Source: SIG578 sp045543635 (GTDB taxonomy: Bacteria > Bacillota > Clostridia > Oscillospirales > Ruminococcaceae). From it: DNA of 6,004 nucleotides. Under the pieces are notes generated by a model that did no database searches, was not told where the DNA came from, and saw nothing but the letters and a program-made list of their open reading frames with translations. The stretch lies in the NCBI GenBank assembly GCA_045543635.1, contig JAZQMT010000130.1, forward strand, positions 1 to 6,004, given 5' to 3'. This document shows, in pieces, positions 1-5,180 of the stretch. How positions within the stretch are numbered: the stretch's first letter is position 1; every line of letters begins with the position of its first letter. The translations under genes and the position numbers were made by a program.

Positions 1-105
1 ACCAACTTTGTCTTCCTAAGACCGCTTGGCCTCCGACTTGGCAACCGCTGAAGTCCTTATTCATGGGCTTGACCGCGGCGATCTTGATTGGCGTGATATT
101 GTTAA
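1..105. other. Unassigned segment upstream of the hisS leader
   Basis: I can support no gene here. One + strand frame is open from base 3 to a TAG at 228-230. It encodes a hydrophobic stretch (GLTAAILIGVILL) followed by basic residues, which could be the membrane-anchored tail of an upstream gene. However, that frame runs through the whole of Stem I and the specifier of the T-box, and a minus-strand frame across the same bases is also open to the window edge. Open frames on both strands suggest a lack of stops rather than coding. The direct repeats CTTGGC at about 25-30 and 37-42 are too short to interpret. Sequence to the left of the window would settle it. Confidence 0.3.
69..100 (+). promoter_or_regulatory. 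Possible sigma-A promoter of the hisS-aspS operon
   Basis: TTGACC at 69-74 is a good -35 match. GATATT at 95-100 matches four of six -10 bases, but the spacer is 20 bases, longer than the usual 17. Transcription from it would begin near 107, shortly before the first T-box stem at 123, which is where a promoter is expected. The call rests mainly on position; the -10 element is weak. Confidence 0.25.
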
Positions 106-122
106 AAATCAGTAAATTTTTT

Positions 123-356
123 GGCTGTGACCGGAAGAGAAAAAGGTCCCCTCGGCAGTACAGAGAAGGTGCATGCGCTGAGAGCACCCCGCTAGAGCCC
201 TTTAGAGACATCCGTGAGCCTGATGCTGTTTAGGCATCCCGTAGACGCGGTTATCGTCAACAAAGTGGGGCGCACTGCGCTCAATCGGGGTGGCACCGCG
301 GGAATTATTAAAACCCGTCCCCTTGCAAGAAAGTTTTATGCCTTTTTTGCAAGGGG
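123..356 (+). promoter_or_regulatory. T-box riboswitch leader of hisS-aspS
   Basis: This leader RNA binds tRNA and lets transcription continue when the tRNA is uncharged. Stem I is closed by GGCT (123-126) with AGCC (217-220). Above it are the UGA/UGA kink-turn motif (128-130 and 215-217) and CGG/CCG (132-134 and 212-214). A specifier loop follows, then AAAGG/CCTTT (142-146 and 199-203), CTC/GAG (151-153 and 195-197), the AGAGA bulge (162-166) and an apical hairpin GGTGC/GCACC (168-172 and 184-188). Stem II-like hairpins lie at 222-238 and 244-258. The T-box core GGGGTGGCACCGCG occupies 287-300, with the tRNA-end-binding bulge TGGC at 291-294. CGGG (299-302) with CCCG (314-317) and GGGG (287-290) with CCCC (319-322) form the antiterminator, which competes with the terminator for 319-322. 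The specifier is most likely GAC (207-209, Asp) followed by A210, the usual purine. CAT (209-211, His) overlaps it. The pairings were found by eye, not by a folding program. Confidence 0.93.
207..211 (+). promoter_or_regulatory. T-box specifier: overlapping GAC (Asp) and CAT (His) codons
   Basis: The five bases GACAT lie at the 3' side of the Stem I specifier loop, directly before CCG (212-214), which closes the lower helix. GAC followed by A is the canonical placement, a codon plus a purine before the helix. CAT sits flush against the helix with no purine after it, so it is the less favourable register. The two codons correspond to the two synthetases of the operon. The Asp reading is also favoured by the C at the fourth position of the TGGC bulge. 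Confidence 0.7.
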
Positions 357-370
357 ATATTGTATTTATT
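319..370 (+). terminator. T-box regulated intrinsic terminator ahead of hisS
   Basis: CCCCTTGCAAGAAAG (319-333) pairs with CTTTTTTGCAAGGGG (342-356), giving 15 pairs with one G-U and an 8-base loop (334-341). The first four bases are also needed by the antiterminator, so the two structures exclude each other. The downstream tract (357-370, ATATTGTATTTATT) is U-rich but interrupted, weaker than a standard terminator tail. hisS starts 26 bases after this tract begins to thin out. Confidence 0.85.
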
Positions 371-395
371 ATGATAAAAAAGTGAGGAAAATCAA

Positions 396-1706
396 ATGGC
401 AGTTTTAGTAAACGCACCGAGAGGAACACAGGATGTGTTGCCTTCTCAAAGCGGAAAATGGCAGTATATTGAGGAAACAGCGAGAAAAACAGCCGCTTTG
501 TTTGGGTTTCGCGAAATCAGATTCCCCACCTTTGAACATACCGAGCTGTTTTGCCGCGGTGTAGGTGATACCAGCGATGTCGTTCAAAAGGAAATGTACA
601 CCTTTGAGGATAAAGGCAACCGTTCAGTTACGTTGCGCCCCGAGGGAACAGCATCTACCGTTCGCGTGCTTTTAACGAATGGTCTTTTGGGAGAAGCTCT
701 CCCTTTAAAGGTTTATTATCTTACCTCCTGTTTTCGCTATGAGAAACCTCAAGCAGGCAGGCTGCGTGAATTTCATCAGTTCGGTATGGAGTGTTTCGGA
801 AGCGCTGAGCCTATGGCAGATGCCCAAATGATCTCCTCGGCAGATACATTTTTTAGAACCCTTGGGATTACAGGGCTTAAGCTTGAGATAAACTCTATCG
901 GATGCCCCGAATGTCGTAAAAAATATCATGAGGCTCTCAAAGCTTATTTCGAAAGTAAAAAAGAGAAGCTTTGTGAGACCTGTATGCAAAGGCTTGAAAA
1001 AAACCCTATGCGTATCCTCGATTGCAAAAGCCCGGTTTGCTCTGAGATAGCAAAGGATGCCCCCGTAGTTCTTGATTATCTTTGTGAGGAATGTGAGGAG
1101 CATTTTACAAAGGTTAAAGAGTACCTTGATGTTATGAATATTCAGTATACAGTCAATCCCACTATTGTTCGTGGTCTGGATTATTATACCAAAACTGTTT
1201 TTGAATTTGTTTCGAATGAAATCGGAGCACAGGGGACAGTTTGCGGCGGTGGAAGATATGATGGACTTGTCGAAACGCTCGGCGGCGCTAAAACCTGTGC
1301 CCTTGGATATGCCATGGGCTTGGAACGATTGCTCCTTTTGATGCAGGCACAGGGCTGTGATTTCCCGCAGGACACCTCGTGTGAGATATATCTAGCGCCG
1401 ATGGGAGAAAAAGCACAGTGTAAAGTGTGTGAGCTTGTCACTAAGCTTCGAGAGGAAAGCTTTAGCGTAGAGAGCGATTTGATGGGCAGAGGAATAAAAG
1501 CCCAGATGAAATATGCCAATAAGCTTGGCGCAGAGTATGTTGTTGTTATTGGTGATAACGAGATAGAACAGAATAAAGCAAATCTTAAGGACATGAAAAC
1601 CGGTGAGGAGACAGAAATTTCTCTCGGGGATGACTTTATTAAAGCTTTTTATGATAAAAAGCTTGCTTCTGCTTGTGAAGATGTGCTTTCGGCTTTTAGG
1701 GCATAA
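396..1706 (+). CDS. hisS: Histidyl-tRNA synthetase
   Basis: HisRS joins histidine to tRNA-His in the cytoplasm, using ATP; it is a class II synthetase that works as a homodimer. The 436-residue length is normal for bacteria. Visible landmarks are PRGTQD near residues 8-13, TLRPEGT at 79-85, motif 2 CFRYEKPQAGRLREFHQFG at 112-130, the histidine-binding signature RGLDYYTKTVFEF at 259-271, GGGRYDGL at 284-291, motif 3 GYAMGLERL at 304-312, and a C-terminal anticodon-binding domain from about 328 (IYLAPMG). An insertion at 165-235 carries four cysteine pairs: C170/C173, C193/C196, C210/C215 and C230/C233. The ATG at 396 is supported by GAGG at 384-387, eight bases upstream. It is the first gene of an operon with aspS, under the T-box leader. 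Identification is secure. Confidence 0.98.
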   Translation: MAVLVNAPRGTQDVLPSQSGKWQYIEETARKTAALFGFREIRFPTFEHTELFCRGVGDTSDVVQKEMYTFEDKGNRSVTLRPEGTASTVRVLLTNGLLGEALPLKVYYLTSCFRYEKPQAGRLREFHQFGMECFGSAEPMADAQMISSADTFFRTLGITGLKLEINSIGCPECRKKYHEALKAYFESKKEKLCETCMQRLEKNPMRILDCKSPVCSEIAKDAPVVLDYLCEECEEHFTKVKEYLDVMNIQYTVNPTIVRGLDYYTKTVFEFVSNEIGAQGTVCGGGRYDGLVETLGGAKTCALGYAMGLERLLLLMQAQGCDFPQDTSCEIYLAPMGEKAQCKVCELVTKLREESFSVESDLMGRGIKAQMKYANKLGAEYVVVIGDNEIEQNKANLKDMKTGEETEISLGDDFIKAFYDKKLASACEDVLSAFRA

Positions 1707-1721
1707 GAGGAGGAATTAAAA

Positions 1722-3515
1722 ATGGAGAATAACACCATGAACGGTCTAAAACGCACCCACTATTGCGGCGTGCTTAATATGAAAAATGTCGGAGAAAAGG
1801 TAACTGTCTGCGGCTTTACTGCCCGTGCAAGAAATTTGGGAACCTTGCAGTTTATTGATCTTCGCGATAGAACAGGTATCCTGCAGCTTGCTTTTGATGA
1901 TAACAGTGATCGAGAGCTGTTTGAGCTTGCAAAAAGCGTTCGCAGCGAATTTGTTTTGATGGCAGAGGGAATGGTTAGGGAAAGAGAGTCTAAAAACTTG
2001 GAAATTCCTACAGGTGAGATAGAGGTATATGTAACCGATCTTCGCATCCTCTCCAAAGCGCAGACACCACCGTTTGAAATCGTTGAGAATTCAACGGTTA
2101 AGGATGAGCTTCGTTTAAAATATCGTTATCTCGACCTTCGGCGTGCGGATTTACAGCAGAATATTATAAAACGACATAAAATTGTAAAAGCGGCAAGAGA
2201 TTATTTTGATCAAAATGGATTTATTGAAATAGAAACCCCCATTCTCATTAAATCCACTCCTGAGGGTGCAAGAGACTTTCTTGTTCCTTCCCGCTTGCAT
2301 GATGGTAGCTTTTATGCCCTTCCGCAGTCACCTCAGCTTTATAAACAGCTTTTGATGGTTTCGGGTTTTGACCGTTATGTTCAATTTGCTCGTTGTTTCA
2401 GAGATGAGGACCTGCGTGCTGACCGTCAACCTGAGTTTACTCAAATCGACATGGAAATGTCTTATGTCGATGCCGATGATGTTATGGGCATCGTTGAAGG
2501 CTTTGTTAAACATCTCTTCAATGAAATCATGGATATAGACCTGCCTATGCCCATCCGCAGAATGACATACCGTGAGGCAATGGAAAAATATGGTTCAGAT
2601 AAACCTGATGTTCGCTTTGGCTACGAAATAGAGGATCTAACTGACATTGTAAAGGGATGTGAATTTACAGTATTTTCCTCTGCTGCACAAACAGGAAGCG
2701 TTCGTGCTATTTGTGTACAGGGTGGCGCCGCTGTCTATTCTCGTAAAGAAATTGATAAACTAACCGAACAGGTTCGAGGAATTGGCGGTAAGGGGCTTGC
2801 ATGGATCAAAATTACCGATGAGGGAATACAGAGTAGCTTTTCTAAATTTATGAAAAACGAGGAAATGGAAGCGATCATTTCCAAAATGCAGGCAAGTAAA
2901 GGGGATATTATCTTTATCGTTGCCGATTCAAAGAATAAAATCGTGCTTTCTGTTCTCGGTATGTTGCGCCTTGAAGCTGCAAAACGGTTAAATTCTATTG
3001 ATGAAAATAAGTGGTGCTTTTTGTGGATAACCGAGTTTCCGTTCTTTGAATGGGATGAGGATTTGAAAAGCTTTGTTGCTATGCACCATCCATTTACATC
3101 TCCTATGGAAGAGGATATACCTCTTCTTGATACGGATAAAGGAAATGTTCGTGCGAAGGCATATGATCTTGTGCTTAACGGTATCGAGCTTTCCAGCGGC
3201 TCTATTCGTATCACCAATCCCGAGCTGCAAAAGAAAATGTTTGCGGCACTTGGGCTTTCAGATGAGGAGTCTTATCAGAAATTTGGCTTTCTTACGGATG
3301 CATTCACTTTTGGTGCGCCGCCGCACGGTGGCATGGGGCTTGGGCTTGATCGGCTTGTCATGCTCATGCTGGGTGCTGAAAGCCTTCGCGATGTTATCGC
3401 ATTTCCTAAGGTTCAGAACATGATGGAACTTATGACAGAGTGTCCCTCTCCTGCATCGGAGCAGCAGCTTTCAGAGCTTCATATCTGCCTTGAACAAAAG
3501 AAAAAAGAGGAATAA
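1722..3515 (+). CDS. aspS: Aspartyl-tRNA synthetase
   Basis: AspRS charges tRNA-Asp with aspartate; class II, cytoplasmic, dimeric. The 597 residues fit the long bacterial type. In order: an N-terminal OB-fold anticodon-binding domain (about 1-112, with FIDLRDRTG at 44-52), the class II core with the flipping loop STPEGARDF (178-186), QSPQLYKQ (202-209), motif 2 FRDEDLRADRQPEFTQID (226-243), the bacterial GAD insertion (about 285-415), HHPFTSP (455-461), GIELSSGSIRI (487-497) and motif 3 GMGLGLDRL (537-545). The OB domain has Leu39 in RNLG, where non-discriminating enzymes often have His. This hints at a tRNA-Asp-only enzyme, but one residue is weak evidence. The start at 1722 has GAGGAGG at 1707-1713, eight bases before the ATG. 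The gap to hisS is 15 bases, so the two are co-transcribed. The hairpin at 3524-3549 follows. Confidence 0.98.
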   Translation: MENNTMNGLKRTHYCGVLNMKNVGEKVTVCGFTARARNLGTLQFIDLRDRTGILQLAFDDNSDRELFELAKSVRSEFVLMAEGMVRERESKNLEIPTGEIEVYVTDLRILSKAQTPPFEIVENSTVKDELRLKYRYLDLRRADLQQNIIKRHKIVKAARDYFDQNGFIEIETPILIKSTPEGARDFLVPSRLHDGSFYALPQSPQLYKQLLMVSGFDRYVQFARCFRDEDLRADRQPEFTQIDMEMSYVDADDVMGIVEGFVKHLFNEIMDIDLPMPIRRMTYREAMEKYGSDKPDVRFGYEIEDLTDIVKGCEFTVFSSAAQTGSVRAICVQGGAAVYSRKEIDKLTEQVRGIGGKGLAWIKITDEGIQSSFSKFMKNEEMEAIISKMQASKGDIIFIVADSKNKIVLSVLGMLRLEAAKRLNSIDENKWCFLWITEFPFFEWDEDLKSFVAMHHPFTSPMEEDIPLLDTDKGNVRAKAYDLVLNGIELSSGSIRITNPELQKKMFAALGLSDEESYQKFGFLTDAFTFGAPPHGGMGLGLDRLVMLMLGAESLRDVIAFPKVQNMMELMTECPSPASEQQLSELHICLEQKKKEE

Positions 3516-3523
3516 AAGGCGAA

Positions 3524-3563
3524 ATCGGATACCTTTATTGGTATCCGATCCCTGTTTTCATTT
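3524..3563 (+). terminator. Intrinsic terminator after aspS, probably bidirectional
   Basis: ATCGGATACC (3524-3533) pairs perfectly with GGTATCCGAT (3540-3549) around a 6-base TTTATT loop. On the + strand it is followed by CCCTGTTTTCATTT, a moderate U tract. On the minus strand it is followed by TTCGCCTTTTATTCC, so it can also end the convergent small membrane-protein gene. It starts nine bases after the aspS stop. Confidence 0.8.
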
Positions 3564-3765
3564 AATCGTATTCTCTGTGCCGGAATAAAAGCGAAATGCA
3601 CCAAAGCCCTGCCAGACCGACAAGCGTATAAATAATTCTGCTTATCATGGAGTCTGTTCCGTTAAATATCCATGCAACAATATCAAACTTGAAAAGCCCG
3701 ATGCTTCCCCAGTTGAGCGCACCGATAATTGTAAGGAGCAGAGCTATTCTATCAACGATTTTCAC
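3562..3765 (-). CDS. DUF378 family small membrane protein (YuzA-like)
   Basis: The 67-residue protein has two predicted membrane helices (about 5-25 and 40-61) and a short charged tail (RHREYD). The sequence ALNWGSIGLFKFDIVAWIF, then SRIIYTLVGLAGLW, is the recognisable pattern of the DUF378 family, which includes Bacillus subtilis YuzA. The family's function is not known to me. The start codon is GTG at 3765-3763, chosen because AAGGAGG (3775-3781 on the complement) lies an ideal eight or nine bases upstream. The gene converges on aspS and shares its terminator. It is divergent from the flavin-reductase gene, with an inverted repeat between them. Family assignment is confident; a role in the membrane is only inferred. 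Confidence 0.88.
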   Translation of the reverse strand: MKIVDRIALLLTIIGALNWGSIGLFKFDIVAWIFNGTDSMISRIIYTLVGLAGLWCISLLFRHREYD

Positions 3766-3773
3766 AGTTTTCG

Positions 3774-3781
3774 CCCTCCTT
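3774..3781 (-). promoter_or_regulatory. Strong ribosome binding site that fixes a GTG start
   Basis: The complement reads AAGGAGGG, eight bases ahead of the GTG at 3765. No in-frame ATG lies near this site, so it decides the start of the DUF378 gene. Confidence 0.85.
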
Positions 3782-3783
3782 TG

Positions 3784-3806
3784 TTGTGTGATTTATTATG
3801 TCACAA
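3784..3806. promoter_or_regulatory. Inverted repeat in the divergent promoter region, possible operator
   Basis: TTGTG (3784-3788) and CACAA (3802-3806) form outer arms. TGTGA (3787-3791) and TCACA (3801-3805) form an alternative inner pair with a 9-base AT-rich spacer. The arms resemble those of CRP/FNR-family or Rex-type sites, but neither spacing is standard for those families. It lies immediately upstream of the ribosome site of the DUF378 gene and 67 bases before the flavin-reductase start, so a bound regulator could affect both. The repeat is seen directly; regulator and function are inferred. Confidence 0.35.
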
Positions 3807-3862
3807 GCTTATTTTTCGAAAAAAAGGGCAATTTATGCGATAAAAATAAATTTTTTTAATTT

Positions 3863-3866
3863 GGAG
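3863..3866 (+). promoter_or_regulatory. Ribosome binding site deciding the flavin-reductase start
   Basis: GGAG lies six bases before the ATG at 3873. An in-frame ATG at 3798 would add 25 residues rich in Lys, Phe and Ile, encoded by the AT-rich intergenic sequence. It has no ribosome site and lies inside the inverted repeat, so 3873 is preferred. Confidence 0.8.
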
Positions 3867-3872
3867 AAAAAT

Positions 3873-4439
3873 ATGGGTAAAATTATTTGGAAACCTTCCA
3901 CTCTCATGGCGCCTGTTCCTGCAGTTTTAGTCAGCTGCGGCACGGTAGAGAAACCGAATGTTTTAACTATTGCGTGGACAGGCATTGTAAATTCCGATCC
4001 TCCCATGACCTATGTATCTATTCGACCCGAACGCCATTCCTATCCCATCATTCGAGACAGCGGTGAGTTTGTTATAAACCTCGTTCCAAGAAGTTTAGTG
4101 CGTGCTGCTGATTTTTGCGGTGTGCGTACCGGCGCAAAAATGGATAAATTTAAAAAAATGAAATTGACTGCCGCTGAGGCTTCAACCGTTTCGGCACCCT
4201 TGATTGAGGAAAGTCCCATCTGCCTTGAATGTAAAGTAGTAGATAGGAAACCGCTCGGTACGCATGATATGTTCCTTGCCGAGATCACAGCCGTGCAGGT
4301 TGAGGAAAAATATATTGATGAGAGTGGACGGCTTCGTATGGATCAGTGTCGCCTTACCGCTTATTGTCATGGCGAGTATTTTGATCTGGGTAAAAAACTG
4401 GGTAGCTTTGGATTTTCTGTTAAAAAAAAGAAAAAATAG
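3873..4439 (+). CDS. Flavin reductase-like domain protein (flavoredoxin type)
   Basis: The 188-residue protein belongs to the FMN-binding flavin reductase-like family (split-barrel fold, PF01613), which includes flavoredoxin. Members bind FMN and transfer electrons between NAD(P)H or other carriers and acceptors in the cytoplasm. Family signs are the N-terminal PVPAVLVSCG (14-23), NVLTIAWTGIVNSDPPMTYVSI (29-50), the RHSYPIIRDSGEFVINL segment (54-70) and ADFCGVRTG (79-87). These match the order of an FMN-binding barrel, but substrate and partner cannot be named. It has cysteines at 22, 82, 117, 120, 159 and 165, with no CxxCxxC cluster. The C-terminus is five lysines, encoded by A8-G-A6. The stop abuts the yunB stop with no gap, and no + strand terminator is visible. 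Confidence 0.88.
   Translation: MGKIIWKPSTLMAPVPAVLVSCGTVEKPNVLTIAWTGIVNSDPPMTYVSIRPERHSYPIIRDSGEFVINLVPRSLVRAADFCGVRTGAKMDKFKKMKLTAAEASTVSAPLIEESPICLECKVVDRKPLGTHDMFLAEITAVQVEEKYIDESGRLRMDQCRLTAYCHGEYFDLGKKLGSFGFSVKKKKK
4421..4439 (-). terminator. Possible U-tract terminator of yunB inside the neighbouring gene
   Basis: On the minus strand, the bases right after the yunB stop read CTATTTTTTCTTTTTTTTA, a long U tract. The only hairpin just ahead of it that I can draw is a weak 5-bp ATTTT/AAAAT stem spanning the yunB stop. The tract is real, but termination here is uncertain. Confidence 0.35.
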
Positions 4440-5078
4440 TTATTTTGGGGCAGCATAAAATTGCGGGACCGTTCCAACAATGATGGTTTCCGCAAGTGTC
4501 AGCTCGGACTGTACAGTTACAGAAGTAGAATATCCCGGAAAGTAACAGCAAATGTTTACCGATACATCCAATAGGATACGGTGCACGGTCTGATTTATGC
4601 CTGCCTCTTCAAATCGGCTGAGTATTTCGGTTTGAACATACTCTGATGAAGAAACCTTGAAAGGGATTGCGGGACCTCGTTCGGTCAAAAATTCCGGGCC
4701 TATTAATGTGCCTAATCTCATGCTGAATTTAAACTCATCAATCTCGTGCAGTGCCTCGCTTACCGATAGCGCAAAAGCTGCTTTAAAAGTGTTTACTGCG
4801 GTAGTATCTATCTCAATAGATGTTATACTGCCGTCTGCTCCGTATTTAATATACGCAATATCCGAGTATTTTATTTTTAGTTCTTGGATTTGTGAGAGCA
4901 GAATGCGGTTTAATATTAAAACAGTGTCGGTTCGGGCACAATCGCGTACCTTGCGCTTGATAACAGGCCGAACTCGCGTGTCACAAAAAACAAGAAAAAT
5001 AGCTATTACCAAAAACCAGACAGCAATGTGGTACAGTATGATCGAGCGTTTTCGCTTTTTTTTAAGTTTGCGCCGCAT
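4440..5078 (-). CDS. yunB: Sporulation protein YunB
   Basis: The 212-residue protein has a very basic N-terminus (RRKLKKKRKR), one membrane helix (about 13-32) and a soluble remainder, so it is a single-pass membrane protein. The family signature is visible in IGPEFLTERGPAIPFKV (126-142), AGINQTVHRILL (159-170) and the C-terminal ETIIVGTVPQFY (197-208). In Bacillus subtilis yunB is a sporulation gene of the mother-cell sigma-E regulon; its biochemical role is unclear. The start at 5078 is chosen over an upstream in-frame ATG at 5117 because GAGGTGG lies just before it (complement of 5084-5090), while 5117 has none. It is convergent with the flavin-reductase gene and divergent from purB. I saw no convincing sigma-E promoter. 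Confidence 0.93.
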   Translation of the reverse strand: MRRKLKKKRKRSIILYHIAVWFLVIAIFLVFCDTRVRPVIKRKVRDCARTDTVLILNRILLSQIQELKIKYSDIAYIKYGADGSITSIEIDTTAVNTFKAAFALSVSEALHEIDEFKFSMRLGTLIGPEFLTERGPAIPFKVSSSEYVQTEILSRFEEAGINQTVHRILLDVSVNICCYFPGYSTSVTVQSELTLAETIIVGTVPQFYAAPK

Positions 5079-5083
5079 AAACA

Positions 5084-5090
5084 CCACCTC
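5084..5090 (-). promoter_or_regulatory. Ribosome binding site deciding the yunB start
   Basis: The complement reads GAGGTGG, five bases before the ATG at 5078. It supports the 212-residue form and removes 13 non-conserved residues from the longer frame. Confidence 0.8.
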
Positions 5091-5120
5091 TTTTTGCAGA
5101 ATATGAAAAAAATCCATAAT

Positions 5121-5151
5121 TTGTGATTTTATTAAATTTTATGCCGATATT
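5121..5151 (+). promoter_or_regulatory. Possible purB promoter
   Basis: TTGTGA (5121-5126) and GATATT (5146-5151) resemble -35 and -10 elements with a 19-base spacer, in the AT-rich divergent region between yunB and purB. TATTAT at 5148-5153 is an alternative -10. I see no purine riboswitch and no clear PurR box in the 102 bases between the genes. Confidence 0.25.
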
Positions 5152-5180
5152 ATTCAAATCTACATAAAAGGAGCTTAAAA

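Noticed and set aside
209..211. CAT (His) as the sole T-box specifier
   Set aside because: It fits the first gene, but it is followed by C rather than a purine and sits flush with the helix; GAC is better placed and is supported by the TGGC bulge.
214..408. A 64-codon + strand frame overlapping the T-box and the hisS start
   Set aside because: It lies over the T-box core and terminator, has no ribosome site, and its product resembles no family I know; the RNA structure explains these bases.
3073..3423. 116-codon + strand frame inside aspS
   Set aside because: Shadow of the aspS reading frame; aspS is conserved throughout this stretch, including motif 3.
4386..4404. Direct repeat CTGGGTA twice, 12 bases apart
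   Set aside because: It lies within the flavin-reductase coding sequence and is only two short copies; probably chance.
4657..5106. 149-codon + strand frame opposite yunB
   Set aside because: It is antisense to yunB, whose family signatures are clear; no ribosome site and no recognisable product.
5134..5141. CATAAAAT on the minus strand as a sigma-E -10 element for yunB
   Set aside because: It resembles the sigma-E -10 sequence, but no fitting -35 element lies at the right distance upstream.
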